Source: JAPLHP01 sp963720375
GTDB lineage: Bacteria; Chloroflexota; Dehalococcoidia; UBA2247; RBG-13-53-26
Length of the DNA stretch: 64,000 bases
Assembly: GCA_963720375.1 (NCBI GenBank)
Contig: CAVRFM010000005.1
Location: forward strand, 62,001 to 126,000
Reading direction: 5' to 3'
Shown: in pieces, positions 47,982 to 56,385 of the stretch
Layout of the letters: each line of letters starts with the position of its first letter
Numbering within the stretch: the stretch's first letter is position 1
Position numbers and translations under genes: made by a program
The notes under the pieces: generated by a model
Databases searched by the model: none
What the model was told of the DNA's origin: nothing
What the model saw: only the letters and a program-made list of their open reading frames with translations

Positions 47982-48242
47982 ATTGGAGATATTTTGAGAC
48001 ACGGCTAACTGGCTGGGTACTCCAGGAAGAACGAGGCCCGAGAGATCTGCTGGGACTCATCAGTAGTATGGTGAATGTTGCCTTTGGCAGGTCTCTCGGT
48101 TGATCTCTTACATAATTGCGGATGTCGCCCTGTTCTGCTTCTAAATATGATGGGTGTATAGAGAAGTAACACTATCATTCTGCCCGGTCTCTGGGGCGGA
48201 CTGGAATTTGTGGCGGTTGGTGCTCTTATAAGGAGGTAGTGA

Positions 48243-50249
48243 GTGGGCCAAGGTGTGCAGTTGAGCAAAGGCCTTGGATTTCTGCGTATCGGTGCTGCAA
48301 TCCCTGTACTTCGAGTGGCTGACGTTGATTTTAACGTTGAAACCATGATCGAAAACTTGAGGGAAGCCAGTAGTCAGGGTGTGCAGGTGTTGATCTTTCC
48401 GGAGATGGCTGTCACTGGCTATACCATAGGAGACCTTGTGCAGCATCAGGCATTGTTGCTGAAAGCAGAAAAGGGACTGAGCGATATCCTGCATGAAAGC
48501 ACTGACATTCCCATGGTCGTGATATTGGGGATGCCGCTATATGTGGAGCAGAAGATTTTCAACTGTGCTGTAGTGGTGAATGCTGGACGGGTTCTCGGGG
48601 TAATCCCCAAGACGCTTCTGCCCACGTATAAGGAGTTCTACGAAGATCGATGGTTCGTATCCAGCACGGATGCCCACTCGGACAGTATCGAGCTGCTGGG
48701 ACAACGTGTCCCCTTTGGGGCAGACATTCTCTTTAGATTACGAGGGATTGCGTCAGCCATCATCGGCGTGGAGATTTGTGAAGACCTGTGGATGCCGCTC
48801 TCACCTCATGAATACCAGTCATTAGCAGGCGCGACTGTGCTTGTCAATCTCTCTGCCAGCAACGAGGTGATTGGAAAGTCGGACTGGCGTCGGACAATGG
48901 TGTCATCTGAGTCTGGTAGATGCATAGCGGGCTACTGTTATGTCTCGGCAGGTATGGGGGAGTCGTCAAACGACGTTGTCTTTGGCGGGCACGCGATCAT
49001 TGCTGAGAACGGGACTATCCTCCGGGAATCAGACCGACTGTCACCAAATTCTCAGCTTTTACTCTCCGATATCGACCTTGAACGGCTAGTACATGATCGC
49101 CGGGTCACCACAAGTTTCCGCAATACCTCCGGAGAGCCGAAAGTCTTCAGGATTGTCGAAGCGGAAGTTGCAGACCCGGTCCCTGGCAGGTTGTGGCGAA
49201 CTATTGATCCTCATCCTTTCGTGCCGAGCGATTCCACTAGAAGGGCAGAGAGATGCCGTGAAATCTTTTCCATGCAAGTAGCGGCCCTCGGCAAGAAGTT
49301 GACTGGGGCTGAAAAGAGCCACATCGTATTGGGGGTTTCCGGAGGGCTTGATTCTACGTTAGCCCTCTTAGTTGCTGCTAAGACCTTAGATCTGCTGGGG
49401 TTGCCACGAAGTAACGTCCATGCTTACACGCTCCCTGGTTTTGGCACTACCCGAAGGACCAAGACCAATGCCAGCGCATTGTGCCGAGCATTAGGAGCGA
49501 GTTATGGACAGGTGAACATCACAAGGAGCTGCAGGTCACAACTGAGAGATCTGGGGCATGATGGCCGGGAAGACGTGGTATTTGAAAACGTGCAGGCTCG
49601 CTATCGTACGGAGTTCTTCTTCAACAAGGCCAACGAGCTCAATGGAATTGCACTGGGAACAGGTGACCTTACCGAGGTTGCTCTGGGGTGGTGCACATTT
49701 GCGGGAGATCACATTTCGCACTATCACGTTAATGTTTCGGTGCCCAAGACACTGGTCCGTTATCTCGTACGGTGGGTGGCAGATGAAGAGTTGTCTGACT
49801 CACCAGCACAAAATGTGTTGTACGATATCCTTGAAACCCCAATCTCTCCGGAACTGCGGCGGCCGGAGAACGGCGAGATTGTGCAGAAGACTGAGGAGAT
49901 CATCGGCCCGGTTGAACTTGCCGATTTCTATCTATATTTCTTCATTCGATTTGGAATGCGACCAGGCAAGATCCTCTATCTGGCCAACGAAGCCAGAAAA
50001 CAGAGGCTCTTCGAAGGTCAATATACACTCGACGACTTACGGAGATGGCTCCGGAGTTTTATCGAGAGGTTCTTCGCAAATCAGTTCAAGCGGACGTGCT
50101 TGCCTGAGGGGCCGAAGATCGGTTCCGTGAGTCTGTCTCCCCGAGGTGACTGGAGGATGCCCTCCGATGCTGAACCAGCACTATGGCTGGAAGACCTGGA
50201 GGCAATGTACCTGAGACTACGAGAGGTAGCGGAGTCCAAGTCAGGATGA
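48243..50249 (+). CDS. nadE: Glutamine-dependent NAD+ synthetase
   Basis: 668 residues. The N-terminal nitrilase-type glutaminase has the Glu-Lys-Cys triad (FPEMAVTGY, IPKTLLPTYKEF, GVEICEDLW); the C-terminal synthetase has the P-loop GVSGGLDSTLAL and GTGDLTEVALGW. It amidates nicotinic acid adenine dinucleotide. The GTG start has AAGGAGG ahead. It is another glutamine-using enzyme in the island. The preceding gap (47982-48242) shows nothing else I can name. Confidence 0.95.
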   Translation: MGQGVQLSKGLGFLRIGAAIPVLRVADVDFNVETMIENLREASSQGVQVLIFPEMAVTGYTIGDLVQHQALLLKAEKGLSDILHESTDIPMVVILGMPLYVEQKIFNCAVVVNAGRVLGVIPKTLLPTYKEFYEDRWFVSSTDAHSDSIELLGQRVPFGADILFRLRGIASAIIGVEICEDLWMPLSPHEYQSLAGATVLVNLSASNEVIGKSDWRRTMVSSESGRCIAGYCYVSAGMGESSNDVVFGGHAIIAENGTILRESDRLSPNSQLLLSDIDLERLVHDRRVTTSFRNTSGEPKVFRIVEAEVADPVPGRLWRTIDPHPFVPSDSTRRAERCREIFSMQVAALGKKLTGAEKSHIVLGVSGGLDSTLALLVAAKTLDLLGLPRSNVHAYTLPGFGTTRRTKTNASALCRALGASYGQVNITRSCRSQLRDLGHDGREDVVFENVQARYRTEFFFNKANELNGIALGTGDLTEVALGWCTFAGDHISHYHVNVSVPKTLVRYLVRWVADEELSDSPAQNVLYDILETPISPELRRPENGEIVQKTEEIIGPVELADFYLYFFIRFGMRPGKILYLANEARKQRLFEGQYTLDDLRRWLRSFIERFFANQFKRTCLPEGPKIGSVSLSPRGDWRMPSDAEPALWLEDLEAMYLRLREVAESKSG

Positions 50250-50349
50250 GTATCTTCAGGCCGAATGTTCCAACGAATCCTCATCGAGTATTTGGCTTTT
50301 CAAGTGGAGGTGCTATAATGGGCACCAGCTTACTTAGGGGAAGTCTTGC

Positions 50350-51346
50350 ATGATACAAGGGGCTGGTTCCGATAGCGAAAAAAAGATCCTGTCAATCCTG
50401 AAGGTTCTCAGCGAATCTACCGAACCAATGGGGTCGATCACCATAGCCCGACAGCTCGAACGCTACGGAGTTTCCCTGAGCGAGAGGGCAGTGCGGTACC
50501 ACCTGCGAATTACAGACGAGCGAGGCTACACGCAGCCTGGAGGACGTGATGGCAGGATGATCACCGCCCAGGGACTCAATGAATTAGAGGTAGCGCTGGC
50601 GCCGGATCAAATTGGCTTCGTCCTGGACAGACTCGATCTCTTGGCTTTCCAGACCACGTTCAATCCCAGTAAGCGGACTGGACAGGTGGTTATCAACACT
50701 TCAATCTTCAGCCAGGACAAGTTCAAGAAGGCCCTGGCGGCTATGAGAGAGGTATTCAAGGCTGGGCTATGCGTGAGTGACCTTGTGGTAGTAGCCTCTG
50801 GGGGTGAGAAACTGGGCAACGTAGTCATACCCAGTGGTAAGATGGGTCTGGCGACAGTGTGCAGCGTGACTATAAACGGGGTACTACTGAAGGCTGGTGT
50901 CCCTGTAGAATCCAGATTTGGTGGTGTGCTCGAAATAAAGAACTCGAAACCAAGGCGCTTCGTCGCTATAATCAACTACGATGGCACGTCCCTTGATCCA
51001 TCAGAGCAGTATATACGTGCCAAGATGACCAGCGCGGGCGAAGCAGCCAGAACCGGGAGCGGCAAGATACTGGCCAATTTTCGAGAGTTACCGGCCCCAT
51101 CGAGAGTCCACCGTTGAGGAAACAGTCTCCAAAATGAAAGAGGCTGGTATTGGTGGAGTCTATGTTCTGGGTAATACCAGTGAGCCCATTTGCCAGATTG
51201 CGCTGGGCTTGAATCGCATTGGCATGGTGCTTCTAGGGGGGCTCAACCCTGTGGCTGCAGCGGTGGAGGCAGGGGTCGAGGTCGACAATTTTTCCGAAAG
51301 CGGTCTGATTGACTTTGGGAGTCTGGTGAGCTTTTGGAAATTATAG
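50350..51346 (+). CDS. nrpR: NrpR-type nitrogen regulator (frameshifted)
   Basis: Third NrpR paralog, about 332 codons: winged helix (IARQLERYGVSLSERAVRYH) and one regulatory domain (VVINTSIF, VIPSGKMGLATVCS, GGVLEI, SLDPSEQYI, NPVAAAVEAGVE, ending FWKL). One extra base near 51103 shifts the frame after PAPSR; downstream reading resumes at MKEAGIGG. It lies between nadE and the PyrR-type leader of carAB. Its C terminus and the bases after its stop resemble the relic at 56228. Confidence 0.85.
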
Positions 51347-51369
51347 GCCGACTGCGAATCTGTAGCCAT

Positions 51370-51399
51370 TTGCAGGAGGCATCAAAGGCATGCTATTAT
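51370..51399 (+). promoter_or_regulatory. carAB promoter
   Basis: TTGCAG, an 18-base spacer and TATTAT with an extended TGC in front. It lies about 85 bases ahead of the PyrR-type site, the right distance for transcription to read through the whole attenuator. Confidence 0.6.
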
Positions 51400-51483
51400 C
51401 TTAGATCAGTGGGAGCTAAGGACGGTTCGGGTAGATCTGCCCCTGCGGTGACTTAGCAACGTGCGGCGATAGAACCTTTAAGT

Positions 51484-51506
51484 CAGTCCAGTGAGGCTGG
51501 CAAGGG
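51484..51506 (+). promoter_or_regulatory. PyrR-type RNA binding site of carAB attenuator
   Basis: AGTCCAGTGAGGCTGGCAAG fits the conserved PyrR-binding loop (UCCAGAGAGGCUxGCAAGG). PyrR with UMP would stabilise this anti-antiterminator so that the terminator 40 bases downstream forms. This ties carbamoyl-phosphate synthesis to pyrimidine supply. The 409-base gap 51347-51755 is mostly this leader; 51600-51755 shows nothing further. Confidence 0.8.
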
Positions 51507-51544
51507 AAGTGGTCTTGTATCAAGACTCTAGAGAATACGAGAAT

Positions 51545-51581
51545 AAAAAACCTCCTGCCAGCGTTGGCAAGAGGTTTTTTT
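51545..51581 (+). terminator. Attenuator terminator before carA
   Basis: AAAAAACCTC and GAGGTTTTTT arms enclose an inner TGCCA-TGGCA stem, followed by the T run. It stands between the PyrR-type site and carA, as in Bacillus pyr leaders. Confidence 0.85.
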
Positions 51582-51755
51582 ATATGCCCGATGAGGTGAT
51601 TATGTTTACTCTGATGTCATGCAGCACTCTCACGAGCAGAAGTCATGAGCTATTGATCCTTTCTCGCCCACTTATCTTGCGAAGGGAAAACGACCTATCA
51701 GGATGGATACGATGTTTGGGCTTGCCCATGTCAATGATGGTGAGGGATTCCGATA

Positions 51756-52850
51756 ATGAATAAGAAGGCGATTTTGGTGTTGGAAGATGGCTCGGTCTAT
51801 GAGGGTAATTCCTTCGGAGCAGAGGCTTTCGCTTATGGTGAGGTTGTCTTCAATACCAGTATGACCGGCTACCAGGAGATGCTCACCGATCCGTCATATG
51901 CCGGGCAGATACTCGTTCTCACTTACCCGCTCATCGGGAACTATGGCATCAATGATTCTAGCTTCGAATCAGCGCGCATCCGGGTGCGCGGCTTTGTGGT
52001 TCGAGATCAATGTCAAGAGCCCAGTCACTGGCAGAGCAACATGATACTGCATCGATTCCTGGAGAATAGCGGCGTGCCGGCAGTCTATGGCGTGGATACG
52101 CGAGCACTCACCAGGCACCTGAGGTCTCGTGGAGTAATGATGGGGGCTATAGCCTGTGATCAATCTCCTGAGGATGTTCTAGCGCGGCTTCGAGGCCAGC
52201 CCCGCTACGATAACGTCGATTTCGTCAAGGAGATTAGCACCAAGGATCCCTACCAATGGGAACCTTCACAGGATGAGGTTGATGATGTGACCCACATTGT
52301 GGTCGTTGACTGTGGTCTGAAATATAACATTCTCCGCATCCTGCGACGTCGGGGATGCAAAGTAACTGTTGTCCCTTGTACTTACTCTGCTCAGCAGATT
52401 CTCGGTCTGGAGCCCGATGGCGTCCTGTTTTCACCGGGCCCGGGCGATCCTGCTCTGCTTGGCTACATAGTTGAGACCGTAAGGAAGGTGGTGGGGGTGA
52501 AGCCCCTTATGGGCATCTGCCTGGGAGAGCAGCTTATCGGCCAGGCCTTTGGGGCCAGGACGTTTAAGCTTAAGTTTGGCCATCGCGGTGGCAATCACCC
52601 TGTGCGCGATATCAAAACTGGCAGAGTGTACGTTGCTGCCCAGAACCACGGCTATGCTGTGGATGCTGACACTCTGACGGGGGGATTGGAGGTCAGCCAC
52701 ATCAACCTGAACGACGGGACTGTGGAGGGGCTCTATCACCGGGACCTTCCCATCCTGTCCATCCAGTATCACTCCGAGGCATCACCTGGTCCTCAGGATA
52801 GTATCTATCTCTTTGACCGGTTCTTGCAGATGGCCAGGGAAAGCAAGTGA
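51756..52850 (+). CDS. carA: Carbamoyl-phosphate synthase small subunit
   Basis: Glutaminase subunit, 364 residues. N-terminal part: ALVLEDGSVYEG-type start and FNTSMTGYQEMLTDPSY. Glutaminase part: nucleophile in GICLGEQLIGQAFGA (Glu where most have His), FGHRGGNHPV, and the His-Glu pair in YHSEASPGP. It feeds ammonia to CarB for arginine and pyrimidine synthesis. It is under the PyrR-type attenuator and 40 bases before carB. Confidence 0.96.
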   Translation: MNKKAILVLEDGSVYEGNSFGAEAFAYGEVVFNTSMTGYQEMLTDPSYAGQILVLTYPLIGNYGINDSSFESARIRVRGFVVRDQCQEPSHWQSNMILHRFLENSGVPAVYGVDTRALTRHLRSRGVMMGAIACDQSPEDVLARLRGQPRYDNVDFVKEISTKDPYQWEPSQDEVDDVTHIVVVDCGLKYNILRILRRRGCKVTVVPCTYSAQQILGLEPDGVLFSPGPGDPALLGYIVETVRKVVGVKPLMGICLGEQLIGQAFGARTFKLKFGHRGGNHPVRDIKTGRVYVAAQNHGYAVDADTLTGGLEVSHINLNDGTVEGLYHRDLPILSIQYHSEASPGPQDSIYLFDRFLQMARESK

Positions 52851-52892
52851 ACACCACAGAATGGGCGCACACTTTTATGGAAAGGAGTCTTG

Positions 52893-55800
52893 GTGCCGCG
52901 ACGAAACGATATTAGGAAGGTACTGATAATAGGGTCAGGCCCTATCATCATCGGACAGGCGGCAGAGTTCGATTATGCCGGCACCCAGGCGTGTAAGGCT
53001 CTCCGTGAGGAAGGGGTAACATCTATTTTGGTCAACTCCAACCCTGCTACCATCATGACGGATGAGGGCATTGCCGATGTGGTCTATGTCGAGCCTCTGG
53101 AAGTGGGCGTGGTCGCCCGCATCATTGAGAGGGAGCGGCCTGATGGGCTCTTGGCAACCTTGGGTGGGCAGACCGGATTGAATCTTGCTGTAGAGCTGGC
53201 TGATGCCGGCATTCTGGACAAATACAACGTGCATCTATTGGGCACGCCCTTAGAGACCATTAAGAAGGCAGAGGAACGGTCACTTTTCAAACAGTTGCTG
53301 GTGGATATTGGAGAGCCGGTGCCAATAAGCGTCACTGCCAATTCGGTTGAGGAAGCATTGAAATTTGCGGAGACAATTGGCCTGCCTCTGATAGTTCGTC
53401 CTTCCTTTACTCTTGGGGGAAGTGGAGGAGGCATTGCGCATACCTCAGACGAATTAAGGAGTATTGTAGCTGCCGGCTTATCTGCTAGCCTCAGCCATGA
53501 GGTACTTGTTGAGAAGTGCCTTCTGGGTTGGAAGGAGATTGAATACGAGGTGATGCGGGATGCCTCCGATAGCTGCATCATCATCTGCAACATGGAGAAC
53601 ATCGATCCGATGGGGGTACATACGGGAGATAGCATTGTGGTTGCTCCCAGCCAGACCCTTTCTGATAAGGAATATCAGATGTTGAGGTCGGCCAGCATCA
53701 AGATCATCCGTGCTCTTGGCATTGAGGGAGGGTGTAATATTCAGTTTGCCCTAGCTCCCGGCCCAGTAGTAGCCGAGAAGTGGTCATCCGGAGAGGTGGG
53801 TACCACGTACTATGTGATTGAGGTCAATCCCAGAGTGAGCCGCAGCTCAGCTCTGGCCAGCAAGGCCACGGGGTACCCTATTGCTCGCGTGGCTACCAAG
53901 ATTGCCGTAGGCAAACGCTTAGACGAGATTCCCAACATGGTGACTGGGAAAACCAAGGCGGCGTTTGAACCGGCCCTGGACTACTGTGTAGTGAAAATCC
54001 CCCGCTGGCCTTTTGACAAATTTGCTGCCGGAGACCGCACTACGGGTAGTCAGATGAAGGCCACCGGTGAGGTTATGGCTATCGACCGATGCTTTGAAGC
54101 AGCCTTGCAGAAGGCAGTTCGCTCGCTCGAATTTGGTGGCCGGTCGCTACTCTGGGAGGATCGTAGTTGGGGTGATAACCCTGGAGCTTATCCGTTGTAC
54201 TCACATGACACGAGACTCTGGGTAATTATGGCTGCATTGCGTCGCGGGGCTGTCCCGGAGGAACTAGCGCAGCGCAGCGGAATCGATCCTTGGTTCATCT
54301 ATAAAATGGGCAACATAGTGGAAATGGAGAAGCGTCTCTTGTCTGGGATACTGACCCCGGAGTTACTTTTGGAGGCAAAGCGGCTAGGGTTTTCCGATGA
54401 ACAGGTCGGAACTTTAGCCGATAGACTGCCTGAGCAGATCCGCCAGGTCCGCCATGATTGGAACATCAGGCCCGTTTACAAAATGGTCGATACTTGTGCT
54501 GCTGAGTTCGAGGCTTCTACTCCATATTTCTACAGTAGTTATGAGACAGAGAACGAAGCCGAACCTTTGGCGATGCAGAAGGCTGTTGTCATTGGCAGTG
54601 GGCCTATCCGTATAGGGCAGGGTATTGAATTTGACTACTGTAGCGTGCACTCGGCTTGGGCCCTTCAAGAAGCAGGTTTTGCCAGTATCGTGATCAACTC
54701 CAATCCGGAGACCGTCTCCACTGATTTCGACACAAGTGATCGCCTTTACTTTGAGGCACTGGATGAGGAGAGTGTGAGGGATATCCTGGAGAACGAGAAC
54801 GGCATTAGGACGTCTGGATCAGCCGTAGATGAATCGAGTGTTGGCAGCAGACTCACGCCATCTATAGTGCAGTTTGGTGGTCAAACTGCGATTAACTTGA
54901 GTGAGCCACTGGCTCGTAGCGGGATGCCTATTATTGGTTCCAGTGCTGAAACCATCGACATGGCCGAAGACCGTCGCCGTTTTGAGGATTTCTTAGATCG
55001 CCTGGGTATCCCCCAGCCGCCTGGTGGCGCTGCTACAACCCTGGAAGGGGCTGAAAGTGTGGCGCGGTTGGTTGGTTATCCGGTATTGGTTCGTCCCAGC
55101 TATGTCCTTGGGGGCAGAGCAATGGAGATTGTGTACAATGACTCGGAACTTGCTCTCTATATGGAAGAGGCACTGAAATTGGGAATCAAGCACCCAGTCC
55201 TTGTCGACAAGTATATGGAAGGCAAGGAAGTGGAGGTGGATGCGATTTGTGATGGGGAAAGGGTGCTCATCCCGGGCGTTATGGAGCATATAGAGAGAGC
55301 TGGAGTACACAGCGGAGATGCGATGACAGTGTATCCAGGCCTGGGGTTAAAGGATCTGGAGGTGAGTACTCTGGTGGATCATGCAGTGCGCATTGGCCTG
55401 GGCCTTCAGGTCAAAGGATTGATGAATGTTCAGTCTATCATAATGCGGGAGGCGGGTCGTTTCACAGTCTATGTATTAGAGGTGAACCCTCGTGCCAGTC
55501 GTACGATTCCCTTCATCTCTAAGGTCACTGGAGTTCCCGTGGTCAAGATAGCCACTAAAGTTATGGCTGGAATATCACTTCGGGAACAGGGCTACGAAAC
55601 GGGTCTCTGGAGAAAACAGAAGTTGGTGGGTATAAAGGCACCGGTCTTCTCTATGTCGAAATTGATAGGGGTGGATACTTACCTTGGCCCAGAGATGAAG
55701 TCCACCGGCGAAGTGATGGGTATTGATTACACGTTCGAAGCGGCACTGGCAAAGTCACTCATGGCAGCCGGCCTCATGTTACCTCCCAATGGCGCAATCC

Positions 55801-56189
55801 TTCTAAGTATTGCTGATCGAGATAAGTCTGAGTCGCTGCCAACTATCAGGAGACTTGCGGGCGCTGGCTACAAGCTTTACGCGACCGAGGGCACAGCATT
55901 AATGATTGAAAAGGAAGGACTGCCGGTAAAGCAGATCACCAAAAAGCTCAGTGAAGGACACCCCAATGTGGTGGATGTCATAAGGGAAGGCTGGGTTGAC
56001 GGTGTCATCAATACTGTCACGGGAGCGCGTACTCCACTACGAGATGGGTTCGCCATACGCAGAGCTGCTGCTGAGAAGCGCATCCCTTGCTTCACTTTCC
56101 TGGACACAGCCCGGGTGGCAGTGGAAGCCATGGCGAGCAGCAATCATGCTTTCAATGTTCATCCACTGAAAGAGTACCTGAAGAGATGA
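52893..56189 (+). CDS. carB: Carbamoyl-phosphate synthase large subunit
   Basis: 1098 residues from the GTG at 52893, which follows AAAGGAG at better spacing than the TTG at 52890. Two homologous ATP-grasp halves: IGSGPIIIGQAAEFDYAGTQ at the start and IGSGPIRIGQGIEFDYCSVH near residue 565, each followed by GGQT and EVNPR motifs, then a C-terminal allosteric MGS-like domain (YATEGTALMI, NTVTGARTPLRDG). It makes carbamoyl phosphate from bicarbonate, ammonia and two ATP. The reading frame is intact throughout. Confidence 0.97.
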   Translation: MPRRNDIRKVLIIGSGPIIIGQAAEFDYAGTQACKALREEGVTSILVNSNPATIMTDEGIADVVYVEPLEVGVVARIIERERPDGLLATLGGQTGLNLAVELADAGILDKYNVHLLGTPLETIKKAEERSLFKQLLVDIGEPVPISVTANSVEEALKFAETIGLPLIVRPSFTLGGSGGGIAHTSDELRSIVAAGLSASLSHEVLVEKCLLGWKEIEYEVMRDASDSCIIICNMENIDPMGVHTGDSIVVAPSQTLSDKEYQMLRSASIKIIRALGIEGGCNIQFALAPGPVVAEKWSSGEVGTTYYVIEVNPRVSRSSALASKATGYPIARVATKIAVGKRLDEIPNMVTGKTKAAFEPALDYCVVKIPRWPFDKFAAGDRTTGSQMKATGEVMAIDRCFEAALQKAVRSLEFGGRSLLWEDRSWGDNPGAYPLYSHDTRLWVIMAALRRGAVPEELAQRSGIDPWFIYKMGNIVEMEKRLLSGILTPELLLEAKRLGFSDEQVGTLADRLPEQIRQVRHDWNIRPVYKMVDTCAAEFEASTPYFYSSYETENEAEPLAMQKAVVIGSGPIRIGQGIEFDYCSVHSAWALQEAGFASIVINSNPETVSTDFDTSDRLYFEALDEESVRDILENENGIRTSGSAVDESSVGSRLTPSIVQFGGQTAINLSEPLARSGMPIIGSSAETIDMAEDRRRFEDFLDRLGIPQPPGGAATTLEGAESVARLVGYPVLVRPSYVLGGRAMEIVYNDSELALYMEEALKLGIKHPVLVDKYMEGKEVEVDAICDGERVLIPGVMEHIERAGVHSGDAMTVYPGLGLKDLEVSTLVDHAVRIGLGLQVKGLMNVQSIIMREAGRFTVYVLEVNPRASRTIPFISKVTGVPVVKIATKVMAGISLREQGYETGLWRKQKLVGIKAPVFSMSKLIGVDTYLGPEMKSTGEVMGIDYTFEAALAKSLMAAGLMLPPNGAILLSIADRDKSESLPTIRRLAGAGYKLYATEGTALMIEKEGLPVKQITKKLSEGHPNVVDVIREGWVDGVINTVTGARTPLRDGFAIRRAAAEKRIPCFTFLDTARVAVEAMASSNHAFNVHPLKEYLKR

Positions 56190-56227
56190 GGCAGATTGAC
56201 GCACCTGTCATATCTTTTCTAAAAGCG

Positions 56228-56270
56228 TCTAATTGACTTTGGACGCTTGGTGGGCTTCTTGAAGTTGTGA
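56228..56270 (+). pseudogene. Relic of an nrpR 3' end
   Basis: This stretch reads LIDFGRLVGFLKL and a stop, against LIDFGSLVSFWKL and a stop at the end of the nrpR gene at 50350-51346. The match continues past the stop (GCCGACTGC in both). No upstream nrpR body is present, so it is a leftover of a duplicated or moved copy. The rest of the gap 56190-56385 shows nothing certain. Confidence 0.6.
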
Positions 56271-56385
56271 GCCGACTGCAGGGCCAAGCACTGCACCACG
56301 GTCTCAGTTCCGATCTTAGAGGATGGGCAGATATCTCTTCAGCTCGTGGTTTGTGTCTGAAGACCTGCTTATGTCCGACCTGAGT

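Noticed and set aside
51491..51763. 90-codon open frame ahead of carA
   Set aside because: It runs through the PyrR-type site and terminator hairpin, so it is leader sequence and not a gene.
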